Origin: Pleodorina starrii
Taxonomy: Eukaryota; Chlorophyta; Chlorophyceae; Chlamydomonadales; Volvocaceae
DNA: 64,000 nucleotides
NCBI GenBank assembly: GCA_030267565.1
Contig: BRXU01000024.1
Location: forward strand, 730,001 to 794,000
Direction: 5' to 3'
The notes under the pieces are model-generated. The model ran no database searches and was not told the origin of the DNA. It saw only the letters and a list, made by a program, of their open reading frames with translations. The translations under genes and the position numbers were made by a program. Shown one piece after another: positions 54,008 through 64,000 of this stretch (position 1 is the first letter of the stretch; each line of letters opens with the position of its first letter).

Positions 54008-56621
54008 ATGCATAGCCCTGCCTACTATCGCTATGCCGGGTGGCTCGCAGTGCTCTTGTTTGTCATATCACACCTTTCCATTGGTGTTCTAGGAAAGCCT
54101 TGGAAGGCGTCAATGCAGGATGACCGCTCTGCATGCAAAGCGTGCGTATGGGAGCAGCCTATTGTCGACATGGGCGCCACCAGTGGGGAGATGTATAGTC
54201 CTCGCAAGATCAGGTGACTTAACGTTTGAATTCGGTGCACTAAGTGTAGGCTCGGTACCTAACATGCAAGCAATTCGTGGTTCCACTGTGTTGCGCCTGT
54301 CCAGGGGCTTCAACACGTCTGTGCTGTACGAAGTGGAGGTTTTGAATGTCAGCATACCAGGTCCGTCGATATCGTCACCGTCGTGCGCACGGTGGCTTGT
54401 CACGACAACCATCAATCCACCGACCCCTAACCTGCAAGCGTTGGCCAGACTGCCAGGCTGGTGCAAAGTTTTTGTCCTCGATAAGAAATCGCCCCCAGAA
54501 TTCGCGCTCAATGGCCCGGGGGTGGTTGTGCTGACGGCGGCCGACCAGGAGGCCCTCCCCTGGCGGATGGCACGCTTGCTTCCATGGAACCACTTCGGAC
54601 GCAAGAACCTCGGCTACGCATACGCCGTGTTGCGTGGAGCTGAGATCATCTATGACACGGGTACGGCTCCGTGCGCTTGTGCAGCCCCCAACGCGCTTCA
54701 GGCGGCACATGTGCCGAACTGGCAGTTGTACACTTGAGCAGCTAAGGATTCGTGCGTCGTTCTTGGCCATCGGTGTCGTCCTGCACCCCTCGTGCAGACG
54801 ATGACAACTTCATTGAGATGTCACCTTCGGGCGAACTCCTCCTGCCGACATCCATGAGCGGCCGTGGCGACCTGTATATGGCGCCAGCGACATCCGACGG
54901 AGCCTATAACCCGTACCCCTTTTGGGACGCGCACAGCGCCTGGCCCCGCGGCTTTCCACTGTCCCTCATCAACACCATCACTGCCAGGACCGGGGCGACA
55001 CGGGCCCCGAACATATGGGGTGGACACCGTACATGCATGCTCCAGTCGCTGGCAAACACAGATCCGGACATGGATGCCATTTATCGCCTAACGCAGCCGC
55101 TGCCGCTATTCTTCCCCATCGTGGGCGCCCAGCTAATGTACCCAGCTGGTGTGTACGCGCCAGCCAACGCGCAGGCCACGCTGCTGAGCAAAGACGTGGC
55201 TGCAGCGCTGCTCATGCCGGTGACGGTGCACGGCCGTGTGAGTGACATCTGGCGGTCGTACATTTTGCAGCGCGTGATGTGGGACAGCGGCTGCCGCCTG
55301 ACGTTCACCGACCCGTGGGTCAAGCAGTTCCGCAACGCACATGGCTATCTTAAGGACTTCCAGGCGGAGCTGGACCTATATCTTAAAGCGGAGGGCATTC
55401 TCCAGGTGAGGGCGGGTCTCAAATTAATAGAGACCGCTGCTATGGAACGGAGGCGGCGTTGGCGAACGGAGAGTGGGTGAGGGACCGCTGTTGTGGGGCC
55501 ATGATAGATGGGTGCAGAGCGGTCGTGCCGAGGCCACTTATCCAGCATGAAGAATCAACCTGATCGGTCAGGGGGGTAAAACTTTTATCTTGGCCCCATG
55601 ATACGCCTTTCCGGGGAGGGCCGTCGAACTCACCCACCTACCTTGCTGTACGTTGGCATACGTTACGCATGCGGTATTCAAAATGTGTAAGCTTCGACAA
55701 ACCAAACCAGGAAAAGGCCAGTCGCATCCCTATCGCAACCATTACGGTGTCCTTATTTGTTGTCCTTCAATTATGAAACCACCAAAACATGCGCGTGTGC
55801 GTGCTTGTGTGTGCTTGCTTACACCTTCCACCTCTCCTTCAACACCCCGGCCCTCTACCCCCTCCTCCCCCCCACCCCCTCCCTCAGCCCCTAAAAGCCC
55901 TAACCCCTCACTTGCCCTTTCCCCGCCTCCCCCCATACCTGTAACGCCGAGGTTACAGTTGCCGTACAAACGGCTAGCATAAAGCCTAAGAAAGGCGTCG
56001 CACAGCATCTCGAGTAGCCTTTGCTCCGCCCAAGCATTACAATACCCCTCTCCTATGTCACGTGAGGCTTACGATGGCTCACCTTTTCCCCCCTCCGCCC
56101 CACCTGAAGGTTCTTAACGAGCTTGACTTTGGGGACGTAACTGCCCTCGGCCCACGCGTCCTCATCACCTTCAAGCAGCTGTACGAGTACGGCATCATAC
56201 AGGTGCGCCTTGGTGTGGCCCTGTTGCCTGCTGGTCTCGCCAATGCTTGAATCCAATGTTTGAATCCCGGCCCCGAACAGATAACCCCCTCGACAGAGCT
56301 TTGGGCGCTACATGTGATGGGTCCGCATGCCCCCATACTGTAGGAAGTCTATTACAGAGCATGACTTCTTTTTGGCCTCTGCACATTCTAGCCGTACATC
56401 TCGGGGCCGCCCAGCTGTGCAAACGGTCCAGCAAACGGTCCGTAGCAGCACATACAAGCAGCATATCTGACGCCACGTACCCTGCTGCACAACTATCTGG
56501 TGGCAGGAACTGGACGTCAAGCTTGCGTACGCGTACCTACGGGACCTGTCGCTGTTGGACTCGGTGTCCAAATTCGGCAGCGGTGTACCCACTGGCCCTG
56601 GGGCCACGGCTGTGCTGCCAT
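54008..56621 (+). pseudogene. STELLO/DUF288-like glycosyltransferase, copy 2, 3'-truncated
   Basis: Exons: 1a 54008-54213 (signal anchor AGWLAVLLFVISHLSIGVLG); 1b ~54245-54660; 2 54798-55405; 3 56110-56202; 4 from 56512. Exon 2 onto 1b gives YDTDDDNFIEMSPSGELLL, with the intact DDDN motif that copy 1 has lost. Other hallmarks (NHFGRKNLGYAYAV, YNPYPFWDAHSAWPRGFPL, AIYRLTQPLPLFFP, VSDIWRSYILQ) match copy 1 closely. Homology stops at about 56621, 110 bases into exon 4, so the second transferase-like region and the stop are missing. Introns are also conserved with copy 1, so the duplication was genomic and not RNA-mediated. The two copies are inverted relative to each other, 17 kb apart. Confidence 0.78.
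55500..56100. other. Intron 2 of STELLO-like copy 2
   Basis: Similar to copy 1 near its start (GGGACCGCTGTTGTGGGGCC). The rest, including C-rich runs at 55850-55940, has no feature. Confidence 0.5.
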
Positions 56622-57742
56622 GGACGTCCTCAACTTACGCCCTTCTTAGCAGCCCTCGAAAGACCGCTTCTGTTTTCGGTGCTGTTCTGGCGTCGCTGAT
56701 TATCTTGGTGCTGGTCCTACAAACGCCGAAAGCACTCAGCGGTCTGTCCACCTCTTCACGTTGATCAGGAATGGAGTCCGTTCCAGCATCTGTTGGCACA
56801 TTGTGCCTTAACTGCGCTGAGACGTTCGTTATGCCTCTCCTCCTGACACTCTGTTGTGGCGGACTGCGTGGCATGTGATATTGCGTCCTGCTAGGGATCC
56901 TGCTCTGGAGGGTGCTGATGGCTTGTGCTGGGCGCCGGCGCCGATGCCCTGATTGCTGTCTTACTGGGTCCGTGACCGTCGTTGGCAAGGTGCTGGGGAC
57001 GGATGCTTGGCCTGGATTGGCTACGAGATAGGTTCGCGGTTGAGATGTGTGCATTGCCGGAAACGCGTTTGAGATATGGCCGCCGCTGCCAGTAGGACTC
57101 GTTGCTCCAGACCTGCGCCCACCCAGGGGCAACCAGGTGTGAAATGCAGGGGTTGTGTGACTGCTGGCAAGCCGAGATGCGGTTCGGACCGTTCAGTGGA
57201 GATCCGGGGCCAGAAGACCGATATGCTGCTGGAGGGATGAAGTTCGGGACGTCGTTTGGGACTGGCCCGATTCGGTGTTTTGTCACTTGAGCTCGATGTC
57301 CCGTGAGGGATCTCACACGTATAACTGGTAAACAAAGGTCGGCGATTAGACCCTATTAGACAGGTAGCCCAATACTCGAACCTCGTAACCGACGTATCGT
57401 GAAGCACATTAGCTAGCATGCCTCCGCCGTCCTCCGCTAGTTGCCTAAGCTCATTATAGCAGACACATTCCACTTGGGGGAGTCGGCTGCTTGCCGCAAC
57501 ACTTCCCTTATACCGTCATAGGCTGGATACTCCATAAACACGTGGTGCTCGTCCTCAATCGCCGGAATCGCACATCACCCTATTTGCCCATTCTCTGCCG
57601 TCGAGGGGGTTCACGTCAATCGCGTCAATCGCCCAGCAAGAAAGACGAAAACGGACCAATCAAGTGTGTTGTCGGGAGATGATGTATCCTGATGTATTCA
57701 CTCAGCTGGTTCGGCTCACTAGCCAATTCTCGTACCATGTTT
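56622..57742. other. No recognised feature
   Basis: Frames on both strands are short or of biased composition. Nothing matches elsewhere in the window. Confidence 0.4.
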
Positions 57743-59405
57743 AGGAATCGACGATTACAAGGGGGACCGGTTGTCACACCGGTCGCTAGCCGTACAGGCT
57801 TGACAGACTGTTCATCCTACCCCAGGGGCACCCGCAAAGGGGTGCCAAACGCAAAGCCACCAAGGCCCACCAGCACCAAGCCCACTGCGCCATCAGGCCC
57901 ACCAATCCCTAGCCTACACAAGCAGCAAGAACACCGCAAGGTCCACTATCGGGACGCCACCAGGCTGGGCAGACCCGCACCCACACAAGAGTCAAGAGTG
58001 TTCACAGTAGGTTCGTGCAGAGGTCAGCACGACCAAGTGAAGTGCACACGCGGTGCGCACTCAGCAGAGCGAGTGGCGGGCAGAAGCCGAAAATGCTCAT
58101 GGGGCACTCCCGTCGAGACCGTCAGGGAGACCCGGGGGGGGCAGTGTCTGGAGGACCGACAAACACAACACGGTCCGCCCGGTTGGCCAGGAAGGGGTGG
58201 GACGCCGGGACCGTCTCCCAGCCATCCTCCGGTACAACCCCTAGGGCTGCAAACGACGCGACACGGGCCCAGAAGTCGGCAACAACCGCAGCACCAATGC
58301 CGACCAACTGAGCCCGACCAAGCGGGGCAGCAGGGGCGCCACCCCGGTACATGCGTTGGCGGCCCCGTTCCAGCGCTGCCAGGGCTGCCAAAGCCACAAC
58401 ATCCCAGACACAGGGACAGATCCCCGGAGGGGGCGACACGAGCCACAGATGAACCCGCTGCAGCACCGAGTCGCCCGGGACGCCCAACGCCGCCTCCAGC
58501 TCCTCACGCAGGGTGCGGGCAACAAAGCAGTCCCAAAACAGGTGCCGACGGACCCAACACCGTCCAGCCTGTGTAACCGGCTCACCGCAGGGGCAGCAGG
58601 CAGCCCTCCCACGACCCGCCTGCCCGCGCAACAGCGGGAACCCCGTGATGCCATGCACCGCCAGCCGCCAGAGCGCCTCTTTGTGGTCGTTCTCCCACCG
58701 CAGCCGCCAGAGGCGGCGCAGGGTGTCACGGAAAGCCGCAAACGCAAGCGGCGGCACCGGGCCCGCATACGTGTCCGCAAGGAAGTCCTCATGGCGCGCC
58801 TTCAAGTCATGGTACGCCTCGGCAAGCTGCAGGTGGGTGCCACGCTTTACGGAGGTGCCCAGGACGGGTGTGAACGGTCCGCCCGCGGGGCACCAGGCGA
58901 GGCCCTGCAGCAGCGCCGCCCAAGCCGCACGGGCGGACGGTGCAACCACCTGTCCGGCCGCGACCTGCCGGGCCGCCGCCACCCAGCTGCCGGGAACGAG
59001 GCCCAAAAGGTCGTCCAGCTGGTCCGACATGGACGGTCCGCTGGCATCCACCGCTGCGCCAAGCTCCCCGTAGCCCAGCACACCCGGCAGTACCAGCTGC
59101 CGTAGCTGCAAAGTGCAGTGGCGAGCAATGCGTGGGGACACGCCCGCAGGCCGACGACGCGCCGCCGACAAAGCGACGCGCGTCGGCGCGAGCACGTCAC
59201 AGCAGCGCACAGCGACCCCGAGGGTGGTGAGGCCGCGCAGTCCGACGAGGGCCGGGAAGGTGACCTCCAGGCACGCGCCGCCGGGGCCCAAGAGGGCCGG
59301 GTTGCTCCACAGCGGCGCCGAGTAGCACCAGGGGCCCGCAATGGCGTCAGGTTCCGGGACGATGAGGGGCCCGACGTGAGCGGCTGCACCGAGCAGCCGG
59401 GCAGG
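57743..59405 (-). mobile_element. LINE-B, 3' part
   Basis: A minus-strand ORF remnant (58122-59405) and a 3' UTR ending TTGTAATCGTCGATTCCTAA at 57743. The UTR includes a short hairpin, GACCGGTGTGACAACCGGTC. Three further 3' ends of the family occur at 25299-25381, 60950-61090 and 61095-61245. The 5' edge abuts family D at 59405-59411, so the element is truncated there. Confidence 0.75.
58122..59405 (-). CDS. LINE-B ORF C-terminal part with zinc cluster
   Basis: About 428 residues belong to the element; the frame continues to 59603 only by reading into family D. Blocks shared with LINE-A: GPWCYSAPLWSNPALLG, RLRWENDHKEALWRLAVHGI, the Cys/His cluster ACCPCGEPV ... RRHLFWDCFVA, CVWDVVALAALAALERGR, VVADFWARVASFAAL and GWETVPASHPFLA. 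The position of the LINE-A PIP-box (QRAITDFF) is not conserved here, only the DFWAR block. No RT remains. The frame is intact over its whole length, which suggests a fairly recent insertion. Confidence 0.7.
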   Translation of the reverse strand, partial: PARLLGAAAHVGPLIVPEPDAIAGPWCYSAPLWSNPALLGPGGACLEVTFPALVGLRGLTTLGVAVRCCDVLAPTRVALSAARRRPAGVSPRIARHCTLQLRQLVLPGVLGYGELGAAVDASGPSMSDQLDDLLGLVPGSWVAAARQVAAGQVVAPSARAAWAALLQGLAWCPAGGPFTPVLGTSVKRGTHLQLAEAYHDLKARHEDFLADTYAGPVPPLAFAAFRDTLRRLWRLRWENDHKEALWRLAVHGITGFPLLRGQAGRGRAACCPCGEPVTQAGRCWVRRHLFWDCFVARTLREELEAALGVPGDSVLQRVHLWLVSPPPGICPCVWDVVALAALAALERGRQRMYRGGAPAAPLGRAQLVGIGAAVVADFWARVASFAALGVVPEDGWETVPASHPFLANRADRVVFVGPPDTAPPGSP

Positions 59406-59406
59406 T

Positions 59407-59736
59407 GTTATGGGTGAACGGTACGGCAGCGCGCTGGTGCATTTGACGCATGTGACGAGGGTCTCGCGATGTTCTAAAGCTAAATGTAAAGCTGAAATTG
59501 ATGTCTTTCGATTGCGTGTAGCGAAGCCCAAAGTGGGCTTGAGACGCGCGTGGAAGTCTTGCGTTGTCCGACCTGGATTTTTGAAAGGTCGTTGGGTGCG
59601 CATTGAGAGGTCGTTGGATCGGAAGGTGACTCACTGGGTGTCGCGGGTTACAATCGACACCAATAATCGCGCTCACCCTGTAAAACCTGCCTACGGACAC
59701 GACTGACGGACTCCACGGGCTAAGTTACCCCCGTGT
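59407..59736 (+). mobile_element. Short element family D, copy without minisatellite
   Basis: Matches 25765-26243 in the same orientation (GGGTGAACGGTACGGCAG ... CCTACGGACACG). The internal 15-bp minisatellite of the other copy is replaced here by about 50 bases of unique sequence. Confidence 0.8.
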
Positions 59737-59797
59737 AACGGTTGTTCGACAAAACTCCCTAGGGTCCACGCGAAGACGGTCACTAACTTATTAGCCC

Positions 59798-60899
59798 CTG
59801 GCGCCCGTAATGTTGGTCGGTGTGATCGGTAGATGTTGTCGTTGGGGAGTTGGTGCTGGGATGGCAAGATTGATGCGAGAATGGAGTTGCATCAATGCAT
59901 TACTGAATACGATGCGTCGTATGCATTATAGTTTTCCAGGCGTTGGGCCCGGCTGGGGGGAGGGGGGCTGCTGCCCCCCTCCCCCAGACCCCCTCCCCCC
60001 CGCTGGTGGGGGGCGGGGGGCTGCCGCCCCCCATCCCCCCACACCCCCCTTCCCCCCGCGCACTCTGAATTACAGTGTCCGTTGTAACCGTGTTACATTG
60101 GAACTGGCAGATATCCGGAAATGCAACGTGCAGCCATTCACATTTCGCACAAGGTGCACGTCCTTAGGCCAATTGCAGTGGTGCGTCAGATCGTTATACT
60201 GTATGATTGGAAGAGAAAAAGATGGCGACCCCGGTCTCATAACGTTCATGTTTCGGAAACATGAACGCAAACAAAATGTGTACATTTGCGGCTTGGCGTC
60301 CAACAACCACTTTGCCACTCATACTTTGTCCCTTGCCATCCATGTTATCCTATGTAATAGTAATATGCGTCAAGGCCGTCGGACCGGCTAGCAGAACTGT
60401 GGTGTGGTCGCGGGAAGAATGTTCGCTATGCAAATATCTTTGGATGTCGGAAAGATGAGGCGCCGTCATGTAAATATTTATATATGACAAAAACGGTACA
60501 ATATGGAATGAACAGAAGTTATGGATGCAATGGAGCGAGTGCGGCCTCGGACCATGGACTCAGTCCAACATCTTTCATACTTATACACCATTGCTTTTAA
60601 GATTATAATATACTTATATACTTATACACCATTGCTTTTAAGATTATAATGTCGTATTACGAATATTAAGGGCTTTTAAATAGCCTTTATAGCGTATCCA
60701 GCCATCAAGGTTGCTCGTCACTCAGCCGGGCAGCCAGCCAGCCAGTCAGCCACGAACAGGGCCAACCCTGGCCAACACCCCCACGCAACAGAGATTCAAA
60801 TTACATATAAGCTTCAGTGCTAGTGCCCTCGCGAGGTCGCTTGGAAGTGTCAAATCGTAATACGCTCTGCCGTACCGAATGATCACCCTACATTACGGG
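59798..60899 (-). mobile_element. TIR element family G, copy 2
   Basis: Ends GCGCCCGTAATGTTGGTCGG (left) and CACCCTACATTACGGGC (right) are inverted relatives. The interior is the reverse complement of 30500-31503. A G/C-run hairpin occupies 59945-60060. A 26-base segment near 60578-60640 (CTTATACACCATTGCTTTTA) is tandemly duplicated. No transposase. Confidence 0.7.
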
Positions 60900-60949
60900 C
60901 TGCCCTGTGTTTCTGGGGTTCTGTGTCCTGATTTTTTCCGCTTTGCGCG

Positions 60950-61245
60950 TCGTGCGGGCTTGGTGCTGGTGGGCCTTTGAGGCTTTGCTTTCGGCACCCC
61001 TCCGTGGGTGCCCCTGGGGTAGGATGAACAGTCCGTCTAGCATGTACGGCTAGCAACCGATATGGACATCGGTTCCCCTTGTAATTCTTGCATATTAAAT
61101 AATAGGTGGGCCTTGGTGGCTTTGCTTTTGGCGCCCCTTTGCGGGTGCCCCTGGGGTAGGATGAACAGCCTGTCTAGCCTGTACGGGTAGCAACCGGTGT
61201 GACAACCGGTCCCCCTTGTAATCGTCGCATCCTAAACATCCAGCA
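60950..61245 (+). mobile_element. Two tandem LINE-B 3' ends
   Basis: Both carry the GGTGCCCCTGGGGTAGGATG block, the GTACGG/TAGCAACCG block and end CCCCTTGTAAT followed by a short variable tail (TCTTGCATATTAAATAATA and CGTCGCATCCTAAAC). They point the same way and are separated by about 15 bases, as if one inserted into the tail of the other. Confidence 0.75.
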
Positions 61246-61654
61246 AGGTATCCATCACTCAGGTCAATTCAGCAACGCTAACGCTACCTGCCCAGCCATA
61301 CTCCCATAAAGCATCACCCAACCGACGGTACGCCCCGTTTAACCCTGGTTGCTCTACCTACCAACACGTGCACAACACGTTTACAGGTGTTCAGGATGCA
61401 AAAAGCACAAATAACCCTGTGTCTTTTGCGTCCTGACACGACAAGTGCGGATACCGTTCACTGCCATGTAGTGTGTTGCCATACACAAGCCGTACACCCG
61501 TCCCACTGCAAGCTCTTCTATGGGACAACATACGGTACCGTACCTCAGGGTATCGTCACGCATAAATAAAGAACTATTCCAAGAAGGTGCTAAGTCGCGC
61601 AATAAACCACTAAATAATTCCATCAAGGTTTGCGCGACTATTAAATGTTAATTG

Positions 61655-61955
61655 AGTGACAACCTGCTCGGCTCAGCAAAAATACAGGCACTGGGAGCGG
61701 GACAAGCGCAAGGCGCAGCTGGACGCTCCCGGGAGGGCCAGCAAGGGCGCCACGCTGGCAAAGGCAGCGGCTCGCATGAGCGCGGTGAAGGCCGCCGCCA
61801 CAGCAACCCAAAAACTGCATTTTACGGAGAGTCTACGGAGAGCCTTTACGGTATTTAAACCGCATATTACGGAGGAGACGGCAACCCAAAAATACCGTAA
61901 ACTGCACCGCCGCGGATCCAGACCCCGAGAGGTATGTCCAGTACGATGGTAGTGA
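61655..61955 (+). CDS. Basic, Ala/Lys-rich coding-like segment, unrecognised
   Basis: One frame reads KYRHWERDKRKAQLDAPGRA SKGATLAKAAARMSAVKAAA and continues to a stop at 61952. The composition is basic and helical. It could be an exon of a nucleic-acid-binding protein or retroelement ORF1. There is no family match by eye and splice sites are not clear. The preceding 61250-61650 shows nothing. Confidence 0.25.
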
Positions 61956-62010
61956 AAACCACCGATTACATGACTGAAAGAATCCCAAGTATTCCGGTAT
62001 TCCGGTATTC

Positions 62011-62283
62011 CGGTCTTGGTAGGCGTTTTTGTTGAGGTGTGTGACGCCTCTCGCGTGGCTCTCGCTAAGCGCGGCCCGCAGTCGTCTGCGCCGCTGAGTT
62101 GGTTGGCCAGGGGCCGTGGTGGGTGCCCCTGGCTGACGCGAGTGAGGGAGCGAGGCGCGCGCGGCGGAACAGACGGACGTAGCCGCGCGCCCGCCCCTGC
62201 GCTGTGTCTCGGCCCGGTCAGGGCCCCCAGTGCTCGTCCTGCCTCAGGGCGAGTCGCCCACAGTGTAACACCCGTTAACAAAC
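62011..62283 (+). mobile_element. LINE-A 3' end, 5'-truncated copy
   Basis: Almost identical to 2671-2942 over about 270 bases, from TCTTGGTAGGCGTTTTTG to GTAACACCCGTTAACA. Preceded by four copies of ATTCCGGT. The strong similarity suggests recent activity. Confidence 0.85.
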
Positions 62284-62399
62284 AATTGGCAGCGATTTTA
62301 GTCTTATCGAAAACCCCCACGTTTGGTTTCGGGGCGGCATGTGGAAACAGGCCTATGTTAGGCCCATGATAAGCCCGCGATAAATTTGTCGGGAAAAGA

Positions 62400-62812
62400 T
62401 AACATGCCGGCCAGTGGAGCCCCCTCCCGAGGTGCCGATACCTAACGTTGGCTTGTCGGAGCGCTAACATCGGGCCCTGTTTCCACTGGGCCTTACGTTC
62501 TTCGCCTTCCACTGTGCTTCCGTTGCGTCTTAATTATTTTAACACATATTCCTATAATTTAATTGATATTGCGAAAAAGATTGAGGAAAGGCGAGGCGCC
62601 GGGCGAGAATTTTCGAATTTGCACCTAACAAGCCCTAACATGCCGGCCAGTGGAGCCCCCCTCTGAGTCGCTTGTTTGTTTGACCTGTTGTAAACTACTG
62701 GCTGCCATCCCGAGCGCTCGGGATGGCAGCCAGTAGTTTACAACAGGTCAAACAAACAAGCGACTCAAAGGGCGGCTCCACTGGCCGGCATGCTAGGGCT
62801 TGTTAGGGCTCG
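62400..62812. repeat. Palindromic element with 92-bp arms
   Basis: Arms 62624-62715 and 62716-62807 meet without a loop at CGAGC|GCTCG and differ at only a few positions. The outer word ACATGCCGGCCAGTGGAGCC appears a third time at 62403-62423. The ends read AACAAGCCCTAACATGCCGG and its complement, resembling MITE termini. Confidence 0.85.
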
Positions 62813-62839
62813 ACGGACCCTGCTGATGCCGGGGCCGGC

Positions 62840-63410
62840 CTTCTGGCGTTGCAACATCAGCAGACTCAGGCGCGAAAACAGGAGCAGGCCAAGAAGGCCG
62901 CTTTGCAACGTTCGTGCGCGCTAGCAAATTACAAGATCCGCAGCTGCTGCAAGTACAGCAGCATGAACAACATGAGAAACTTCTTAGCTTGCATCGGAGT
63001 TCACAGCGGCATGCAACAAGAACAGCACCCCGTGGCTGTGGGCGTTGTTCCAGGTCTTGTGCGGTGCCAGGGCTGTTGATAATGAGGGTGCGGCACGGCA
63101 TGTATGGGCATGCGAGCCAGGGTCAAACGCCGCCGATTAGGGTGGCGCCGGCGACACGGGCAATCCTGTGGGCCACAGGGCCGACGTTGCAGTCGAGGAT
63201 GGGGGGTTCTGACGATGACGGTGAGGACGACACGGCACGATACGGTGTGGCATGAACGGATCGTCAATGGCGGAATGACGGGTGTTCCTAGGTCGTGGGT
63301 AACCATCGTGAGGACGTTGATCGTGGGGACGTGGTTGCGCGATACGCGGAAAGAGCGCGGCCACCTGCTAGGGTACATTCGGTTGTACTTGCCAACCCAG
63401 CGCGTCTTCC
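62840..63410. other. No recognised gene
   Basis: A Gln/Lys-rich frame at 62849-63079 (QARKQEQAKKAALQRSCALA) and an overlapping alternative frame compete, so coding is not supported. The rest is unassigned. Confidence 0.3.
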
Positions 63411-63416
63411 AGACCG

Positions 63417-63447
<31 letters not shown>

Positions 63448-63448
63448 C
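63417..63448. repeat. (TG)n microsatellite
   Basis: About 15 TG units with one TGCG interruption. Confidence 0.9.
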
Positions 63449-63499
63449 GTTACAGTATCTGACCGGGCCCTGACGCTGGCCAGGGGCTGCTAACCCAGC

Positions 63500-64000
63500 C
63501 CCGACGGAAAGACCGCCTAAGCACTCTCCCCCTTGCGGTGGGAGAAGGGCGTGAGGGGCCGCTACCCCCTCCTGCTCGACGCAGAGCTGGCTGCGTCATA
63601 CACCCCATATACGGGTGTACGGCGCAGCGGCTCCCCAAAGGCTTGAGCTCACAGCCTGCCTTATACGGCAGCTGGGCCCTTCGTCCGCACAAACAGCAGT
63701 CGCGCCGGCGCACTACGCGGCGCCCGCGCTGTCCTGCCCGCCCTGAAGTCCTTGCAGCGCCGGGGCGCCCGGCCGGCCTGCTACCGGCTGGCGGTGCTCC
63801 TCTAGGCGCGAAAACAAAGCGCTGAGAACCTGCCCCGAGCTTGGTCCGGCTCGTGGGCGGTCAGCTCGTGGGCGGTGTGTGTGTGTCGGCGATGGGATTC
63901 GTATGTTGTAAAGCCGTTTGTGCGAGAGCAGTCTTGGCTACCGTCGTTGGCTTCGCACGGAGGACTGCGACAACGCCAAGTTGGCGGAGGGGCGTGCCTA
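63500..64000 (+). other. Weak coding signal at right edge, unassigned
   Basis: Frames read RYPLLLDAELAASYTP and, in another phase, LRGARAVLPALKSLQRRGAR PACYRLAVLL. Both look like pieces of one protein split by a shift, perhaps a retroelement polyprotein entering from the right. No motif allows assignment. Confidence 0.2.

Noticed and set aside
56260..56280. Pol III B box in the STELLO-like intron
   Set aside because: Weak match conserved in both gene copies as ordinary intron sequence, without an A box.
58122..59603. LINE-B ORF starting at 59603
   Set aside because: Residues upstream of about 59405 are a readthrough of family D, whose other copy has no LINE-B next to it.

Overview
The window looks like nuclear DNA of a chlorophycean (volvocine-type) green alga. 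Coding regions are GC-rich and interrupted by GT-AG introns. A short Chlamydomonas-type telomeric tract (CCCTAAAA repeats) occurs internally. The largest element has the domain set described for the Chlamydomonas Dualen/RandI retrotransposons, and candidate TGTAA polyadenylation signals are present. No bacterial operons, rRNA genes or CRISPR arrays are visible. The long GC-rich reading frames between 11.5 and 14.8 kb are translations of a minisatellite, not genes. The window reads as repeat-rich, pericentromeric or subtelomeric-like DNA with broken or duplicated host genes embedded in it.

Layout. 1-2965: 3' half of a non-LTR retrotransposon (called LINE-A here), with an ORF carrying a zinc cluster and a PIP-box-like motif, a 3' UTR and an AACAC tail. 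5.6-8.3 kb: dispersed repeat, a relic of a second LINE (LINE-F), a 68-bp-arm palindrome and an old 148-bp satellite array. 8.3-11.4 kb: AT-rich palindromes, short GC repeats, a second LINE-F relic. 11.5-14.77 kb: CCCAGCCCTG/CCCCG minisatellite. 14.77-16.35 kb: a young 150-bp satellite and palindrome, the mirror image of the 6.8-8.3 kb module. 16.35-25.3 kb (minus strand): a degenerate Dualen-like retrotransposon with a Josephin-like cysteine protease, EEP endonuclease, RT, RNase H and the start of a restriction-like endonuclease. 25.3-31.5 kb: nested short elements (families C, D, A/E and G, and a tiny LINE-B insertion), a multi-membrane-span ORF and a (CAGG)n tract.

32.5-57 kb holds host-gene material: two inverted copies of a STELLO/DUF288-type glycosyltransferase gene (32.5-37.2 kb minus, 54.0-56.6 kb plus), GT90/CAP10-like exons with one exon in a near-perfect head-to-head palindrome (41.3-43.8 kb), exons of a Miro-type GTPase (44.5-47.2 kb), a compact two-exon membrane-protein gene (49.5-49.9 kb) and two exons of another membrane protein (50.85-52.0 kb). 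57.7-62.8 kb returns to mobile DNA: LINE-B with its ORF and 3' ends, second copies of families D and G, a 5'-truncated LINE-A copy and another palindrome. The last kilobase holds only weak coding signal.

The genes do not form a pathway. Two of the gene families (STELLO-like, GT90-like) are secretory-pathway glycosyltransferases and one (Miro) is mitochondrial outer-membrane. Most copies are partial, so the region is best read as a place where gene pieces and transposons have accumulated by duplication, inversion and nested insertion.
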